A stretch of DNA of 64,000 bases from positions 23,799,449 through 23,863,448 of the forward strand of contig NC_079491.1 in assembly GCF_020520425.1 (NCBI RefSeq). The letters are read 5' to 3'. Positions 1-11,739 of this stretch are shown piece after piece. The translations under genes and the position numbers were made by a program. The DNA comes from Spinacia oleracea (taxonomy: Eukaryota > Streptophyta > Magnoliopsida > Caryophyllales > Amaranthaceae). The notes beneath the pieces were generated by a model that saw only the letters and a program-made list of their open reading frames with translations, was not told the origin of the DNA and did no database searches. Position 1 is the stretch's first letter. Each line of letters opens with the position of its first letter.

Positions 1-955
1 TCACTATAAACTGTTCATAACATAATAACTATCTTAAACACATAGTTACTGTTTTAAACTTATAATAACTTTCGAAATAATATAGTAACTATTTTAAACA
101 TACAGTTACTGTTTTAAAGTTATAGTAACTTTTTAAAAGAAATAGTTACTCTAAAAACTACTACTAACATAAACACAACGAACATTCCAGTGACTATTAA
201 AAACACTATTTCGCAACGTAAATTAAAGGTAACTATATCATTTATATACTAACTATGTGAAACACTAACCATAATTTCAATAAAACAACAAACATTTCAA
301 ATCACTCAACAAAATAATAACTATTGTACACATATAGTAACCATTAAAATTACATAGTACCTCTTTAAACCATATAGTTACTGTATTACTCATATAGTTC
401 CTATTTAAAATCGTGAATTCACTTATCGAATTCGCGAAGTGAAAACGATATTTCGGCAAAACACAAACATTAATTTCTCCAAAACAACAAATATTTTCAA
501 TTTTAAATAAAAATATACTTAAAATTATTTAAAAAACAACAAACCGAGATGTGATCTCTAAAAATTCTAGCGAAGATTTGTAGACGAGCGCAAATTCTTC
601 GATTCGGTTTTGGCAACGACGAACCTCCTTCTTGATCTACTACTTCCTCCAATTTTTCCTCATATAATAGATCCAATTATAAGAATTATAAGATAATTAC
701 GAATAAAATCGAACAAAATCTAGAAATTTGGGCTAAATTTTGAAAAGCATAGAGAGAAAATGAAGAGAGAGAAATGAACAGAATGTAGATCTGAAATGTT
801 GAAAAAATAAAAAAGTTTAAAACGTATATAAAGTGGGCTAGACACAAATCGCATTAAAACTCTACAAAACACATAGTAACTATTTAAAACACATACGGAG
901 TAGTTACTATAATACGCATATAATTACTATTTAAAATCACAAAATAACTGTCACG
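1..955. repeat. AT-rich degenerate repeat block (TAGTAACT motif)
   Basis: No credible gene. The motif TAGTAACT or its complement AGTTACTA recurs roughly every 25-35 bases between 1 and 420, usually followed by TTTTAAA, and returns between 860 and 950. The pattern resembles decayed subterminal repeats of a DNA transposon, but I see no terminus. A short perfect hairpin (GGTCCACG / CGTGGACC) follows at about 1004-1024. Confidence 0.5.
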
Positions 956-1164
956 TGACAGTTACACATGTTGCCCATACAAATTACTCCGTTGCCCTGG
1001 TCCACGTAAGTTAGCGTGGACCAAGTTTATATTAGTGTAAATACTTTATTTTAAGGCGTGATCCACAATAAATTTAGTGTGGACCAAGTCCATTTAAGAA
1101 TTGGTGGTAAAGTATTAGAAGTCGTGATTAGAAGTCGTGTTTTTTGAGTTCGCGACAAGTAAAT

Positions 1165-1250
1165 GGATCGATTTGGGCCTGTATTTTAATCACTACCAAA
1201 CTCCGATGTTCGGCCCAATTTAACGAAGAACAAAAGGCTAAAACCCTAAT
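1165..1250 (+). promoter_or_regulatory. Site II elements and telo box upstream of RPS17
   Basis: TGGGCC at 1174-1179 and its complement GGCCCA at 1212-1217 match site II elements (TGGGCY). AAACCCTAA at about 1241-1249 is a plant telo box. This pairing is known to mark promoters of ribosomal protein and other growth-related genes (TCP-factor binding at site II). It lies about 100-180 bases upstream of the S17 start codon and is followed by a CT-rich leader, as expected for such a gene. Confidence 0.75.
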
Positions 1251-1351
1251 AATCTCTACACATTCATATCTCACCCGCAGCAGCTTTCACTCTCTCTCCT
1301 TCGTCTCCTTCATCTTCCTCCTCTGTGCGCTCTTTCTCACTCTGAGGAAAA

Positions 1352-1786
1352 ATGGGTCGAGTTCGCACAAAAACTGTGAAGAAATCCTCACGCCAAGTGA
1401 TCGAGAAGTACTACTCAAAGATGACATTGGATTTCCACACCAACAAGAAGGTTCTAGAAGAGGTGGCCATTATCCCATCAAAGAGGCTGCGCAACAAGAT
1501 CGCAGGATTCTCCACCCATCTCATGAAACGAATCCAGAAGGGCCCAGTTCGTGGGATCTCGCTGAAGTTGCAGGAAGAAGAGAGAGAAAGACGCATGGAC
1601 TTCGTACCTGATGAATCCGCCATTAAAATCGATCACATTGAGGTTGATAAGGAAACCATTGATATGCTTGCTTCTCTTGGCATGGCTGATTTGCCCGGTG
1701 TTGTTCAGATGGTTGCTGAGCCTGCCCCTGTTGTTGCTGCCGCTGGTGGTTTCGGACGTGGTGCTGGTGGTGCCAGGAGGTACTGA
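1352..1786 (+). CDS. RPS17: 40S ribosomal protein S17 (eS17)
   Basis: A 144-residue uninterrupted frame starting [20 protein letters not shown], the near-invariant N-terminus of eukaryotic eS17. The conserved core includes the segments [10 protein letters not shown] and [13 protein letters not shown], and the tail is the plant-type Ala/Gly-rich end finishing GGARRY. eS17 is a structural protein of the small ribosomal subunit in the cytosol. Length fits the plant family (about 140 residues), and plant S17 genes are commonly intronless in the coding part. The start is fixed by the family N-terminus and by an AAAATGG context after a CT-rich leader. Site II and telo-box motifs upstream suggest growth-coupled expression. 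There is no sign of decay. Confidence 0.97.
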   Translation: MGRVRTKTVKKSSRQVIEKYYSKMTLDFHTNKKVLEEVAIIPSKRLRNKIAGFSTHLMKRIQKGPVRGISLKLQEEERERRMDFVPDESAIKIDHIEVDKETIDMLASLGMADLPGVVQMVAEPAPVVAAAGGFGRGAGGARRY

Positions 1787-4067
1787 TTATTTCGGATTTA
1801 GGGTTTTAAATTTGCGAACAATGTCTTTTAATATGTAAGTTTGATAATTTTGAAATTACGGAAATTTTGGGCTTAATTTGTTGATGAAATTATGTCGTAC
1901 TTTGAGGATTTTCTTTATGATATGCAATTTCTTATCTGACTTTTGTTCCTGTTTATGTCGATGCATTGATGATTGATAGCTTGTTTTGGTTATAGATATG
2001 TTGAATTAGGTTTTTTTGTTCGATTGATTTCGAAATCGCTATTCTAGGAAGTATTTAGGTGAGCATACTGGTAGATTAAAAGTGAGAAGAACTGATTTTT
2101 GTAGGCAGTATGCAGAAAAATACATACTCGTACAGTCGTATGCCCGGTACTGACTTATAGTGTTTTAAATGCTCTTTTTTTAGTGTCACTGATTGATGAT
2201 CAAACTAGTTTGTGGGTATGGAATTTCATCAAATGGTTGGGGTAATATTACAAATTTACAACAGAGAGTGCTCGCCTGTTCCTCCATTTGTTTGTTCTAA
2301 TTTGGAAAATTGTGAATTTGTCACTTTAATGTATGGTTAGGTTAACATACTATTACAATTTTATGGAGAAGTTATGTAGTAGTGTTTAATCTCCCTTGTT
2401 TACGATTTACGATCAGTGTGGGATTTGAGTCTTCAATTGATCAGTGTGGGATTTGAGTCTTCAATTGCTGCCCGAGCTGAGTTGGCTTAACTAATTTTCT
2501 GTAATTTGACCAGTTTAAATGACCAACTTTCTGTGAAATTACCTACTAATTCCAGGGTTTCAAAAACCTATAAACTCATTGAAGCTTTTGCTGTTGACAT
2601 GCCTTGTAATTTGGGGGAAGCTTTGATTTGCCAACATAATATTGGTGTAGTTTGTTGGTGTTCTAAAGTTTAATCCTGAAGTTGAATGGTAAAGGTAAGG
2701 TTTTGCTTTGCTTAGAGTAGATTTAGGGGTATACTTGTAGGGCTAATGCTTTTCAAGAAGAATTGTTGTTGGTTTGGTACTTTGTTAGTGACTGAATTAG
2801 AATTTCATGATTCGCTTAAGCATTGCTGGTCCCTCCTGAACAAAGTGATGTTGGTTATCTTCTTTGCAGCTTACGTATGGCTCAAGAATGAGTTGTTTTT
2901 GTGGTGTTTAAGCTGTGTTTCTAAATGATATATGTGTTTCTATAGGATATATGCAGCTCTGTTGAATATTTCATCACCCTTGTTTCACCACTTATGTAGA
3001 TACCATCTTTATTTAATATATCTAATAATGTGGGCAAAGGTGCGAGCATATGAAGTGTTCACTAACTTTTGAGATGAGAAGTGTAAAGTATTTATTCATA
3101 GTGATCTGTGAGTAGGGTTAACAATTTCTTCAGGGTGTTTGTCTTCTTTTAGTCTTTCATATTAGGTGATCCTATGCATATTTCATTGCTTGGAAGAAAT
3201 TTCAACTTTCGAATGTTAGGATATTTTCCATGAAAATTGGAGCACTTTGATAAGGATTTTCATGGTTCAAGCTTGTCTCGAGCTTTAACCGAGCTTTGCA
3301 AATTGTTGTTTGAGCTTTGTTCGCTAAGCATTAGGATTGAGATCAACTCGAGGTTGAACCCGAGAGTTCGAGCTAACGAGCTTTATTCAAATTTCACAAA
3401 ATATGTATGAATGGAATATTATATGGGATATTATTACATGATAGATTCGTTTCCGTTTTATACATTTCTTGACAAGTGTCATATATTTTTTTTAAAAACT
3501 TATATTTTATTTCATTAAATTATTTTTTCGAGCTAGAGCGAATTATAAACGGTCTTATAAACGAGTAATTAATGAGCGATAATCGAGTGCTCGTGAACAT
3601 TAACGAGCCGAAGTGAAACGTATTGGGTCATTTGCAATCCGTAGGTTCTAGTTTAGTTAGCCAGCGATTTCAATTTTGGTCTAGTGTTTTGGGTCTTCAA
3701 CAGAGCTTATCCCTAACCCTGCCGCGCCGGGGAATGATTTTAGGGTTGATTAGCTTAGTGTTAAAGTTAGGGTTAGCGTTTCCAATTTTTTGGATTTCGT
3801 TTGTATTTCTACATTTTCCATTCACCTTCTCGTTCTCACCCAAAGTCCAGTATTTCTGAATGATCGTTCGAATGATCCATGTTCGAATAACCCGATCTTG
3901 TCAAATAATACCAACGCCTAAACAAATCCTAAAACTTTTCAAGTTGATCCGAATACTGTATCTCATCCCAATTGCAAATGTTAATGCAATATTATCGAAA
4001 TAACCATCAGTTTTCACCCCAATCTTCCAAATTTCCAACTTTCTCAACAAGTTCCTAATATATGTAA
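1787..4067. other. Intergenic region, no gene seen
   Basis: The first few hundred bases are presumably the S17 3' UTR. A perfect 28-bp unit is duplicated in tandem at 2411-2438 and 2439-2466. From about 3260 to 3620 there is a degenerate stretch rich in CGAGCTT and GAGCTCG-like words, a decayed low-copy repeat. Short frames here have no recognisable domain. Confidence 0.6.
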
Positions 4068-4070
4068 TAA

Positions 4071-4975
4071 GGGTGAGTTTCTCCTCAGACTCACTTCTAA
4101 TCTTTAGATTCTGTCACATCAGCTTTCCACCAACTCACATAAAACTCACCTTATTTTTACACATTATCCCCAGACTCACTTAACTCATAAAATAATATTT
4201 TATATATATTTTTTTTGGGGTACATTTTCTAAATAATATTGAAACAATGTTTTCTTATATACAAACAAAGTAGACTTGTTCAACATGTGGGTCGGGCTTG
4301 GTTCGGTTCGGGCTGAGGGCATAAAAATCTGTCCATTATGTCGGGCGGGCGGGCGGGCCAAGCTTCGGGCCAATTTTGTATGCCCAAAACTCGATATTTC
4401 GGGCCAAAAATAGCGGGCTTTTAGGACCAATTTCGGGCCAGGCCAAATTTATAACTAAAATTTTTGTTTTGCGTTGTCCAAGCTCGCAAAGTTTTTTTTA
4501 AAAATCGGGACGGGATCTTCTGCCCAAAACTCGGTAATTTTCAGACAGGGTTGGGCCGGGCTCATGTTGATCAACTCTAAAACAAAGTAATTTATAATTC
4601 GAGGAAAAAAATGAAAAAAAAGCAGAAAATGTTATTTTCGAAATTGACATATATTCCGTACAAATTAGAAACAATAATACAACATATTAAATTCAAAAGA
4701 TCTAGAACATAAATTTAAAGGCAAATGAAACAAAATAAGTAAATAACACATAAACCATCAATAATTTAATTGGGTGAAATAAGATAAATTAAGTTAGATG
4801 ATGTGGCATGATTTGATTGGAGGAAGAAAAAAGTGGAGTCTTAAGTGAGTATTGAGTGAGTCTTGGATTTTCAAACTCACTTCAAGACTTGGTGTAGTCT
4901 TTTACCACATTATCCCAATATTTAGGCTTGAGACTCACCTCAAGACTCACTTCAAGACTAGGGATAAACTCACCC
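4071..4975. mobile_element. PIF/Harbinger-type non-autonomous element, copy 1
   Basis: A 905-bp element with inverted ends: it opens GGGTGAGTTTCTCC and closes GGGATAAACTCACCC, the reverse complement of GGGTGAGTTTATCCC. It is flanked by TAA on both sides (4068-4070 and 4976-4978), the 3-bp target duplication typical of PIF/Harbinger and Tourist-like elements. The interior holds a GC-rich block of CGGGCC words (about 4285-4570) but no transposase frame. The right-hand TAA is also the left-hand TAA of the next copy. Confidence 0.75.
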
Positions 4976-4978
4976 TAA

Positions 4979-5926
4979 GGGTGAGTTTATCCCCAAACTC
5001 ACCTCCAATCTTCAGACTCTGCCACATCAGTTTTTCACTAATTTTTTCATTATCCAGACTCACAAAAAACTCACCCTATTTTTACACATTATCCCCAGAC
5101 TCATCTCAGACTCACATAACTCTTAAAATTATATTTTATGTATATATCTTTTTTTTTTGTACATTTTCTAAATAATATTGAAAATATGTTTTCTTATATA
5201 CAAACAAAGTAGACCTGATCAACATGCGGCCCGGGCCGGGTTCGGGTCGGCCTGAGGACATAAAAATCCGTCCATTATGTCGGCCGAGGCGGGACGGGCC
5301 AAGCTTCGGGCCAATTTTGTATGCCCAAAACCCGCTATTTCGGGCCAAAATAGGGGCTTTTCGGACTAATTTCAGGCCAGGCCAAATTTATAATTAAAAT
5401 TTTTGTTTTGCATTGTCCAAAGCCCGCAATTTTTTTTTAAAAAAATCGGGTCGAGCTCGAGAATCGGGCCGGAATCTTCTGCCCAAAACTCGGTAATTTT
5501 CGGATCGGGTCGGGCCGGGCCCATGTTGAACCGCTCTAAAACAAAGTAATTTATAATTCGAGAAAAAAAAATGAAAAAAACCAGAAAATGTTAATTTCGA
5601 AATTGACATATATTTCGTACAAATTAGAAACAATAATACAACATACTAAATTCAAAAGATCTAGAACATAAATTTAAAGGCAAATGAAACAAAATAATAC
5701 ATAAACCATCAATAATTTAGTTGGGTGAAATAAGATAAATTAAGTTTGATGATGTGGCATGATTTGATTGGAGGAAGAAAAAAGTGGAGTCTTAAGTGAG
5801 TCTTGAGTGAGTCTTGGATTTTCAAACTCACTTCAAGACTTGGGGTAATCTTTTACCACATTATCCCAAGATTTAGGCTTGAGACTCACCTCAAGACTCA
5901 CTTCAAGACTAGGGATAAACTCACCC
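4979..5926. mobile_element. PIF/Harbinger-type non-autonomous element, copy 2
   Basis: A second copy of the same element, in the same orientation, 948 bp. It opens GGGTGAGTTTATCCCC and closes GGGATAAACTCACCC, then TAA at 5927-5929. The interior follows copy 1 closely, including the GC-rich CGGGCC block, the CAAACAAAGTAGACCTG-type segment and the AAGTGGAGTCTTAAGTGAG segment, with scattered differences and small indels. No coding capacity is seen. Confidence 0.75.
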
Positions 5927-6030
5927 TAATAATACTCCTATTCCTTCATCTCAAAGTGAGGATGGGTGCAATTTCGAAACATCCAACTAAGAATCCGTTG
6001 AATTTTAAAACATTATTGGAACAAATCCTA

Positions 6031-6312
6031 TTCCCTCTGTTCCATATTAGTTACAATTTCTTTTTCGTCTGTCCTAAATTACTCGTTATACTTCTAAATT
6101 AGGAATATCCCTCAATTATTATATTGTCTTTCTCTTCCCACTAATTTTCTTTTTTTTTTGTTCTCACAACCTCTCATTCAATTAAAAAATATCCCACTAA
6201 CTCCTATCATATCTACTTTTTCAATAAAAGAACAATTGATAACCAAACAACCACTTATCACCTAAAACTTTGTACAAAGGTAAGTGTAACGAGTAATGTG
6301 GGACGGAAAGAG
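6031..6312. mobile_element. Stowaway-like MITE, diverged copy
   Basis: About 280 bp, related along its length to the better-preserved copy at 20302-20590. It shares CTAAATTAGGAAT, the TCTCTTCCCACTAA segment, AACAATTGATAxCCAAACAACCACTTATCACC and GTAAGTGTAAC. The ends are TTCCCTCTGTTCC and GGGACGGAAAGAG, flanked by TA. It is non-coding. Confidence 0.65.
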
Positions 6313-6420
6313 TAACATCAGCCATAAAAGTTAAAAACATGGAAACTGTTAACACTCGTCGGAAGAAAATGAAAGTGTGAAAAATGGGCTGACGTGTATG
6401 CATCAGCAGAGAAACATAAA

Positions 6421-6753
6421 GGGAGTAGCTCAAGTGAAGTTGATATCTAAGTCGAATGTCACGTGCTGACATTTTTCCCTCGTCTAACACTGCCTAGTGC
6501 CTACTAGCGTCACATTCCCGTTGGACTAACTAGTCAAGGCACTTCGATACTCGACTAATGCTAAGTGATGCTACTAAAGCTTAAGTGTGAAAAATGCTAA
6601 GGCACAAGTGTTTGGCTTTTAAAGAATGCTTTGTATTGGTTGAGAGAGAGAGAGAGAGTTGTACAAGTGTTTGATGGCTGGCTGGCTGTACAAATGAATG
6701 TGGTAGCCTATTTAAAAGGCACCCAAGTCCCTAGAGCCTTCTAATCTAGAACA
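6421..6753 (+). repeat. Dispersed 330-bp repeat, copy 1 (possible LTR-derived piece)
   Basis: The block from GGGAGTAGCTCAAGTG to CTAATCTAGAACA recurs at 9457-9790 with about 95% identity by eye. It includes the same CTAAGTGATGCTAC segment, a (GA)n run and a TATTTAAAAGGCACC promoter-like stretch. It encodes no protein. At 9.4 kb the shared sequence runs on into LTR-like DNA; here it stops where the probable Helitron begins. Confidence 0.6.
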
Positions 6754-8196
6754 CTGGTATTTTATGCACGCGATGCGTGCGGAATTTTACAAATATTAGG
6801 CACTAAAAATCATTTGCAAAGTCTATATTTTGCGATATTGAGGTCATACAATACTCGTAGCCTTACATGACGAATGATCGAATCTTATGACCAATTAAAG
6901 CTATTAAAAAAGTTAACATTATTTTGTTACAACTAACATATCCCATCGAAAAACCAAAATTGAAGTACTGAAGTAAAGTTATTAAACATACAAATTAGTA
7001 ATTAAGTATCACTTTCTTCTTTTGCTCGCAATATACTTATTTAACCACATGCACTCCTCCGCCCAATCGATATGCAACACATTACCAACCATATACGAAT
7101 GTTCAGGATTAAAATCACCAGTTGGTGGATGTAGCACCCATGAAAAATCTCTGTTTCCGAAACATGCAAATACTTTTTCAATCACTCGATTACGTCCATT
7201 AGGCTGCATGAACATTAAAAAATATATTAAGATGTAAAAACAACATGAGTTAATTAATTAAAGAAATTATGTTGTCAGAGTATTAGATTGAAACCTGTTG
7301 AAGTACTGATTTTATTTCAGTAGCTAAACAACCTAAAAGGTGTTGTGCAAGAACGTGTAATATTGTGACTTTCAAATTACCACTTTTATCAAATATGGTA
7401 AGTCGAAGCAGCAACCTATAAAACGAAATTAAAAATAATAATATTAATATAAATATTTACCAATATATAGATATTTGCATACATTGATCTTCGTTCTCGT
7501 CCATTACAAAACTCTAAAACTACACGTATCAATTTAGTTTTTATAAGTTAATTATACTATATATTGTTGTAATATTGATATTGCTAATTTTTATGGTAAT
7601 TAAATTGAAACGATAATGTTTCCAATCACCTGTTCCAATTTGTCTCACTTTCAATATCCTTTTTAAAAATCAGTAACAAACTTGTAAATTAAAAATCACG
7701 TGTTGTACGAAGTATATTGGAGAGTGAATAATGTAAGTTATTTACTAAATAATTTGTTTTGGAAAAAAAAAAAAACTTTTAAGTTTTATATAGATTATAA
7801 TCAAGTTTTCTTTTATGCTAATACAAAGTTTTAATTTAAAATATAATATAAAATAAATTTATTATTTTGATGCCTTTTGTTTTTCTTTTCTACTTAAAAA
7901 AATGTTTTAATTTAAATTGAAATATATATTTTATATTGTTTCCTTTTGTTTTTTCTTTTATGCTAAAACAAAAATTTCAATTTAAAATAAAATAAAATAT
8001 TTTGGTTTGATGCTTTTTAATGTTTTTATTTTCCGAGAAAATGAAAGTCTATTCATTTGCGTTTTAATAAAGTTCGGATAACGGATCTATAATCGAACAC
8101 AACTTGTCAAGTTAATAAGAGATATATATTCATTTCGTTTTAAGCTTATTTCGGAGAATGGGCCGGCCCATTTCGTTCTCAAAGATTGATAATAGA
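6754..8196 (-). mobile_element. Probable non-autonomous Helitron carrying a gene fragment
   Basis: Read on the minus strand, the candidate starts A|TCTATTATCAATC at 8196 and ends at 6754 after a hairpin (stem GCACGC/GCGTGC at 6766-6780) placed 12 bases from the end and followed by T. The same 12-base hairpin-to-end spacing occurs in the clearer Helitron at 36587-37314. The terminal four bases read CCAG rather than the CTRR consensus, so the call is tentative. It contains the two-exon gene fragment at 7009-7415 in the same orientation; the rest is AT-rich. Confidence 0.45.
7009..7415 (-). pseudogene. Two-exon gene fragment of unknown family
   Basis: Two coding-like exons on the minus strand. 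The first (7415-7295) follows a TTTTATAG acceptor and reads LLRLTIFDKSGNLKV through to EIKSVLQQ, ending CAACAG|GT. The second (7203-7009) follows TTCATGCAG and reads PNGRNRVIEKVFACFGNRDF, then a Trp/His/Pro-rich stretch (SWVLHPPTGDFNPEHSY), and ends in a basic tail ASKRRK with a stop. The phases match across the intron (7204-7294). I do not recognise the family. No start codon exon joins upstream in a consistent phase, so it looks like the 3' end of a gene carried inside a probable Helitron. Confidence 0.4.
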
Positions 8197-8199
8197 TTA

Positions 8200-9456
8200 A
8201 TTGGGTCATTTCTTTCCAAAGTCTAGCCCTATTTCATTTTGTTGCTCTCTTTCTCTCTCCTTAAACCTATTTTTTTTTGTTTTACTTTCTCTCTCCTTCT
8301 CACCGCCGCTCACTCCTCTCATCTCTTTTCTTAGAGATTTTTTAGTTTGTTTTCCTTTCTCTCTCTTTTCTCACCACCGCCGATCTCACATCAGCTCTCT
8401 TCTATCTTTTCTTCATTCCTCCTCTCTTTAACCCGGTTCTTCTTTTATCTCCTCAAAAAATGGCGAAAATACATATTGTTTCTCTCTCTCTTTTGAAAAT
8501 CTTTTCAAAAAATGGCGAAAACACTCTGGAATCTGAACATCAGGAAGATCTTTGCAAAAAACGGCGGTAACACTATGAAATCTAAACATCAGGAAGATCT
8601 CTCCCCTTTCACAGGTATATTACCCTTCTTTTTCGTTTAAAATTTTCCTTATTTGAACTCGATTTAGAATTTTAGTGTTTTGATTACTTCGTGTTTTTGG
8701 GTTTATAATCGAAATTTAATTCATGCAGAATATCGATTTGTAGAATAGATAGGTTACTTTCGGGTTTGCTTAACTAATTTCAGTTGGGGTTCGTTTTCGT
8801 AATTATTGCTTAACTGATTTTTTTGGCAATTTTGATTTGCATGTCGTTTTGGAGAGAAAGGCGGAGAGGCGCCGGTCGAGGCCGTTTGCTGGACGAGGTG
8901 ATGGGCGGCGCATCAAAGTTTCTGGTGAGTTCTTATGATTTTTTTGTTTTGTTTCCTTCTAAATTTCTCGATCTTGTTGTTTTGGTTTTGATTTTTTGTA
9001 TTTCTGTTGTTTTTGTTTAATCACTAATTATTTATGAAATTTTTGGTTTACTCCTAAAATTATACTGATTGAAGAGGAAGATGCAAAGGCGGCTGGCGAG
9101 GCGCTGGTGAGGTTTGCTCTCTTTCTCTCTTCTAATATTCTTTAGTTTCAAATCTTGTATTTTAACCTTTTTTTTTGTTTTTAATCAATTTTGTTCTGCT
9201 CCTGCTTGCGTTGATTAAGATTTTAATTAATCAATGTTGTTCAGCTACTGTTTGCTTTGGTTTACTATATGTTTAAACTTTTGGTTGATTTTGTTGTAGA
9301 TTCGTTTGATGTTCTGGACCTTGATTGATTTTGTGTAATTTTTGTATGATGTATTGTTGAATTTTATCCTGGTTTATTCTGCATGTTTTTGACTTGTGAA
9401 TTTGAAAGTTTCTTTTTCTGTTGAATTAATCAATTTTGTTGAGAGTTAATAAGATT
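8200..9456 (+). other. Possible transcribed locus with small exons, uncertain
   Basis: A strongly CT-rich, leader-like tract (about 8220-8450) is followed by an ATG at 8512 that opens about 105 bases of frame (MAKTLWNLNIRKIFAKNGG...) ending at a CACAG|GTATAT donor near 8616. A repeat lies inside it: ATCTRAACATCAGGAAGATCT occurs twice about 55 bases apart. Further GC-rich islands ending in GTGAGT or GTGAGG donors lie at about 8850-8922 and 9075-9112. The exons do not give a recognisable protein. It could be a non-coding RNA gene, a gene relic or chance. Confidence 0.2.
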
Positions 9457-10245
9457 GGGAGTAGCTCAAGTGAAGTTGATATCTAAGTCGAATGTCACGT
9501 GCTGATATTTTTCCCTCGTCTAACACACTGCCTAGTGCCTACTAGCGTCACACTCCCGTCGGACTAACTAGTCAAGACACTTCGATGCTCTGCTAATGCT
9601 AAGTGATGCTACGAAAGCTTAAGTGTGAAAAATGCTAAGGCACAAGTGTTTGGCTTTTAAAGAATGTTTTGTATTGGTTGAGAGAGAGAGAGAGAGCTGT
9701 ACAAGTGTTTGATGACTGGCTGGCTGTACAAATGAATGTGGCAACCTATTTAAAAGGCACCCAAGTCCCTAGAGCCTTCTAATTTAGAATATTATATACT
9801 ACTCTTTACATACAAGAGCCTTCAAGCATCTAGATTGTTCCCACCTCCAAGGGAACTACCTATACAAGGAGGTATCTAGAAACATCTTCCCTAATATGTA
9901 CATTAAGGTTCTAAATTCACCCTAGCTAGAACTTTCAAGAAACAACCAAGCTAGAATGCTCAAGACCCATCCGGAGCACTCTAGAACTTTCCGGTGCACA
10001 ACCGGATTGATCTGCTAGTGCACAACTGGACTGACCTGCTACACAACCAGACCTTTTGGGCCTGAAACCCAAAATCTAGTCCGACCATCATCTTTATTCC
10101 AAAATACGTGGGACCTCCAAGTTTCAGCTCATTTGAATATTGTTTGGTCCCAAAACAATCCATTATTACATTACTCTCATGCGGGTGTTCACTAGGAATT
10201 TTCCCCCTATTCAAAATAAACCTCTATAGGGGGTTGGTGCTCCAC
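9457..10245 (+). mobile_element. Dispersed 330-bp repeat, copy 2, continuing into LTR-like DNA
   Basis: Bases 9457-9790 match the repeat at 6421-6753. The following 450 bases (CAAGAGCCTTCAAGCATC onward, to CCTCTATAGGGGG at about 10240) read like the continuation of an LTR: regulatory-looking sequence without frames, with short repeats of CTAGAACTTTC and GTGCACAACYGGA. I cannot find paired ends, so the element type is inferred. It is a fossil without coding sequence here. Confidence 0.4.
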
Positions 10246-10670
10246 TTGCTGCCAGCGCCCAGGCACACCCACATGGCCCATGATGCTGCCTATGCCCCTA
10301 GTGCCAGTGCCCATGACCGTGCACTCAATACACTCCGTTGCCTTGATGACCCACACGACCCAATTTCTGATGGAACACCACGTTGCCCGGTGGTGCCCAA
10401 CGACCTTGCCTTAACTCTTAGCGGTGCACCGTGATGCCTCGCGATGCTTGATGTTTCGCATCTTGCTACATGCGATGGTGTGGGAGACCATCCGTGACAC
10501 GAAGCCCACATGTTGTATCAAGGATCATCTGAAAGATGTTAAGGTTAAACGAAAAGGAAAGAAATAGCAAGTTGTTCGCAATCAATTAATAACTTGATTT
10601 CTGCGATAGCAGATTTGAAAAATACTCAGGAGAAAGAAGAAGAAGGTGATGTAGAATGTTTGGGAATACA
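10246..10670. other. Non-coding, retroelement-like flank
   Basis: GC-rich stretch (CCAGCGCCCAGGCAC onward) with frames on both strands but no domain. It is probably part of the same decayed repeat as the preceding segment. Nothing else is recognisable. Confidence 0.3.
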
Positions 10671-10679
10671 AAGAAACAT

Positions 10680-11345
10680 AGAGCCATCCAAAACTGACCC
10701 GATCCAAAAACCCGTCCTGAACCGACTAAACCCGTAACCGACCATGACCCGAAATTTTGGTTAAACAAGTAACCCGAAACCCGACTTGTACCCGACCCAA
10801 AAAAAATCGATAGCCGATTTTAACTCGATGTTGTATGACCCGAACACGAACCCGAGACCTGACCAAAAGATGACCGATAACCAAACTGACCCGACCGAAC
10901 AATGATCCGAACCCGGTACGATACCCGACCCGACAATGACTTTAACCCGATTTTTACCACATAACTTGTTAGTGACTCGACCTGTGTAGTAAATATTTTA
11001 CGCTTGAATATTTTGAGATGACCAAATCCGTTATTTACTCGATCTTAACCCATGTCCAAGAGTGAACCTTGACTTGAATTTTAACCGACTTGAAAATTAT
11101 CCGATCCGAATGTTGACCCCAAACCCGAGATTAACTGCTATAGACCCAACTATATAAGACCCATACACGAAATTAAACCCGACTCGAACATGACTCGATC
11201 CGAACCCGACTTGTAACCGAAATGGAAAAAAAAACCCCACACGACCTGACCAAAAACCAACCGGATCGACACCTGAGTAATAAAGTGACCCGATCTGATT
11301 ATGACCCGAAACCTGAAAGGACCCTACCCAATAACATGTTTTGAC
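10680..11345. repeat. Degenerate ACCCGA-type repeat tract
   Basis: About 660 bases dominated by variants of ACCCGA, CCGACC and AACCCG at irregular spacing (for example AACCCGAAACCCGACTTG near 10771). This looks like a decayed tandem array. No gene. Confidence 0.6.
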
Positions 11346-11558
11346 AGCTCTAAAGAAACATGCTCAATTACATGAAGATGTGAGATGAGAGAAAGGAACA
11401 AGATGCAGAAAAGAATAAGAGATTCAACAAGTTTCTAACGGTAATGGGTAAAACATCTAGAACTGCGTGCCGAAGAAACGGAAGTGTATCATAAAATGTG
11501 TGATATATGAAAATGTAAGATGCTAATTAATTTTGTGCTGCAATGCAATCTTGGTTTT

Positions 11559-11616
11559 GAATTAATATCTTCTTGTCAGTAGTACGTGAATTAATATCTT
11601 CTTGTCAGTAGTACGT
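11559..11616. repeat. Perfect 29-bp tandem duplication
   Basis: The unit GAATTAATATCTTCTTGTCA plus GTAGTACGT occurs twice head to tail (11559-11587, 11588-11616) without a mismatch. It is non-coding and a recent slippage or repair duplication. Confidence 0.85.
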
Positions 11617-11739
11617 TTTAGCTTGGCTGAGGATGTTCCTTCCACCTCTGGTTAGTGATTGATTGATTTCATTAGGTCAAAGTAACACCTTTACAAGGAT
11701 TAAAAATAACATTCATCATTATCATTATCATTACCCCAT

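Noticed and set aside
1144-1611. 155-residue frame overlapping the S17 gene
   Set aside because: It is in another frame over the leader and coding part of S17, with no family.
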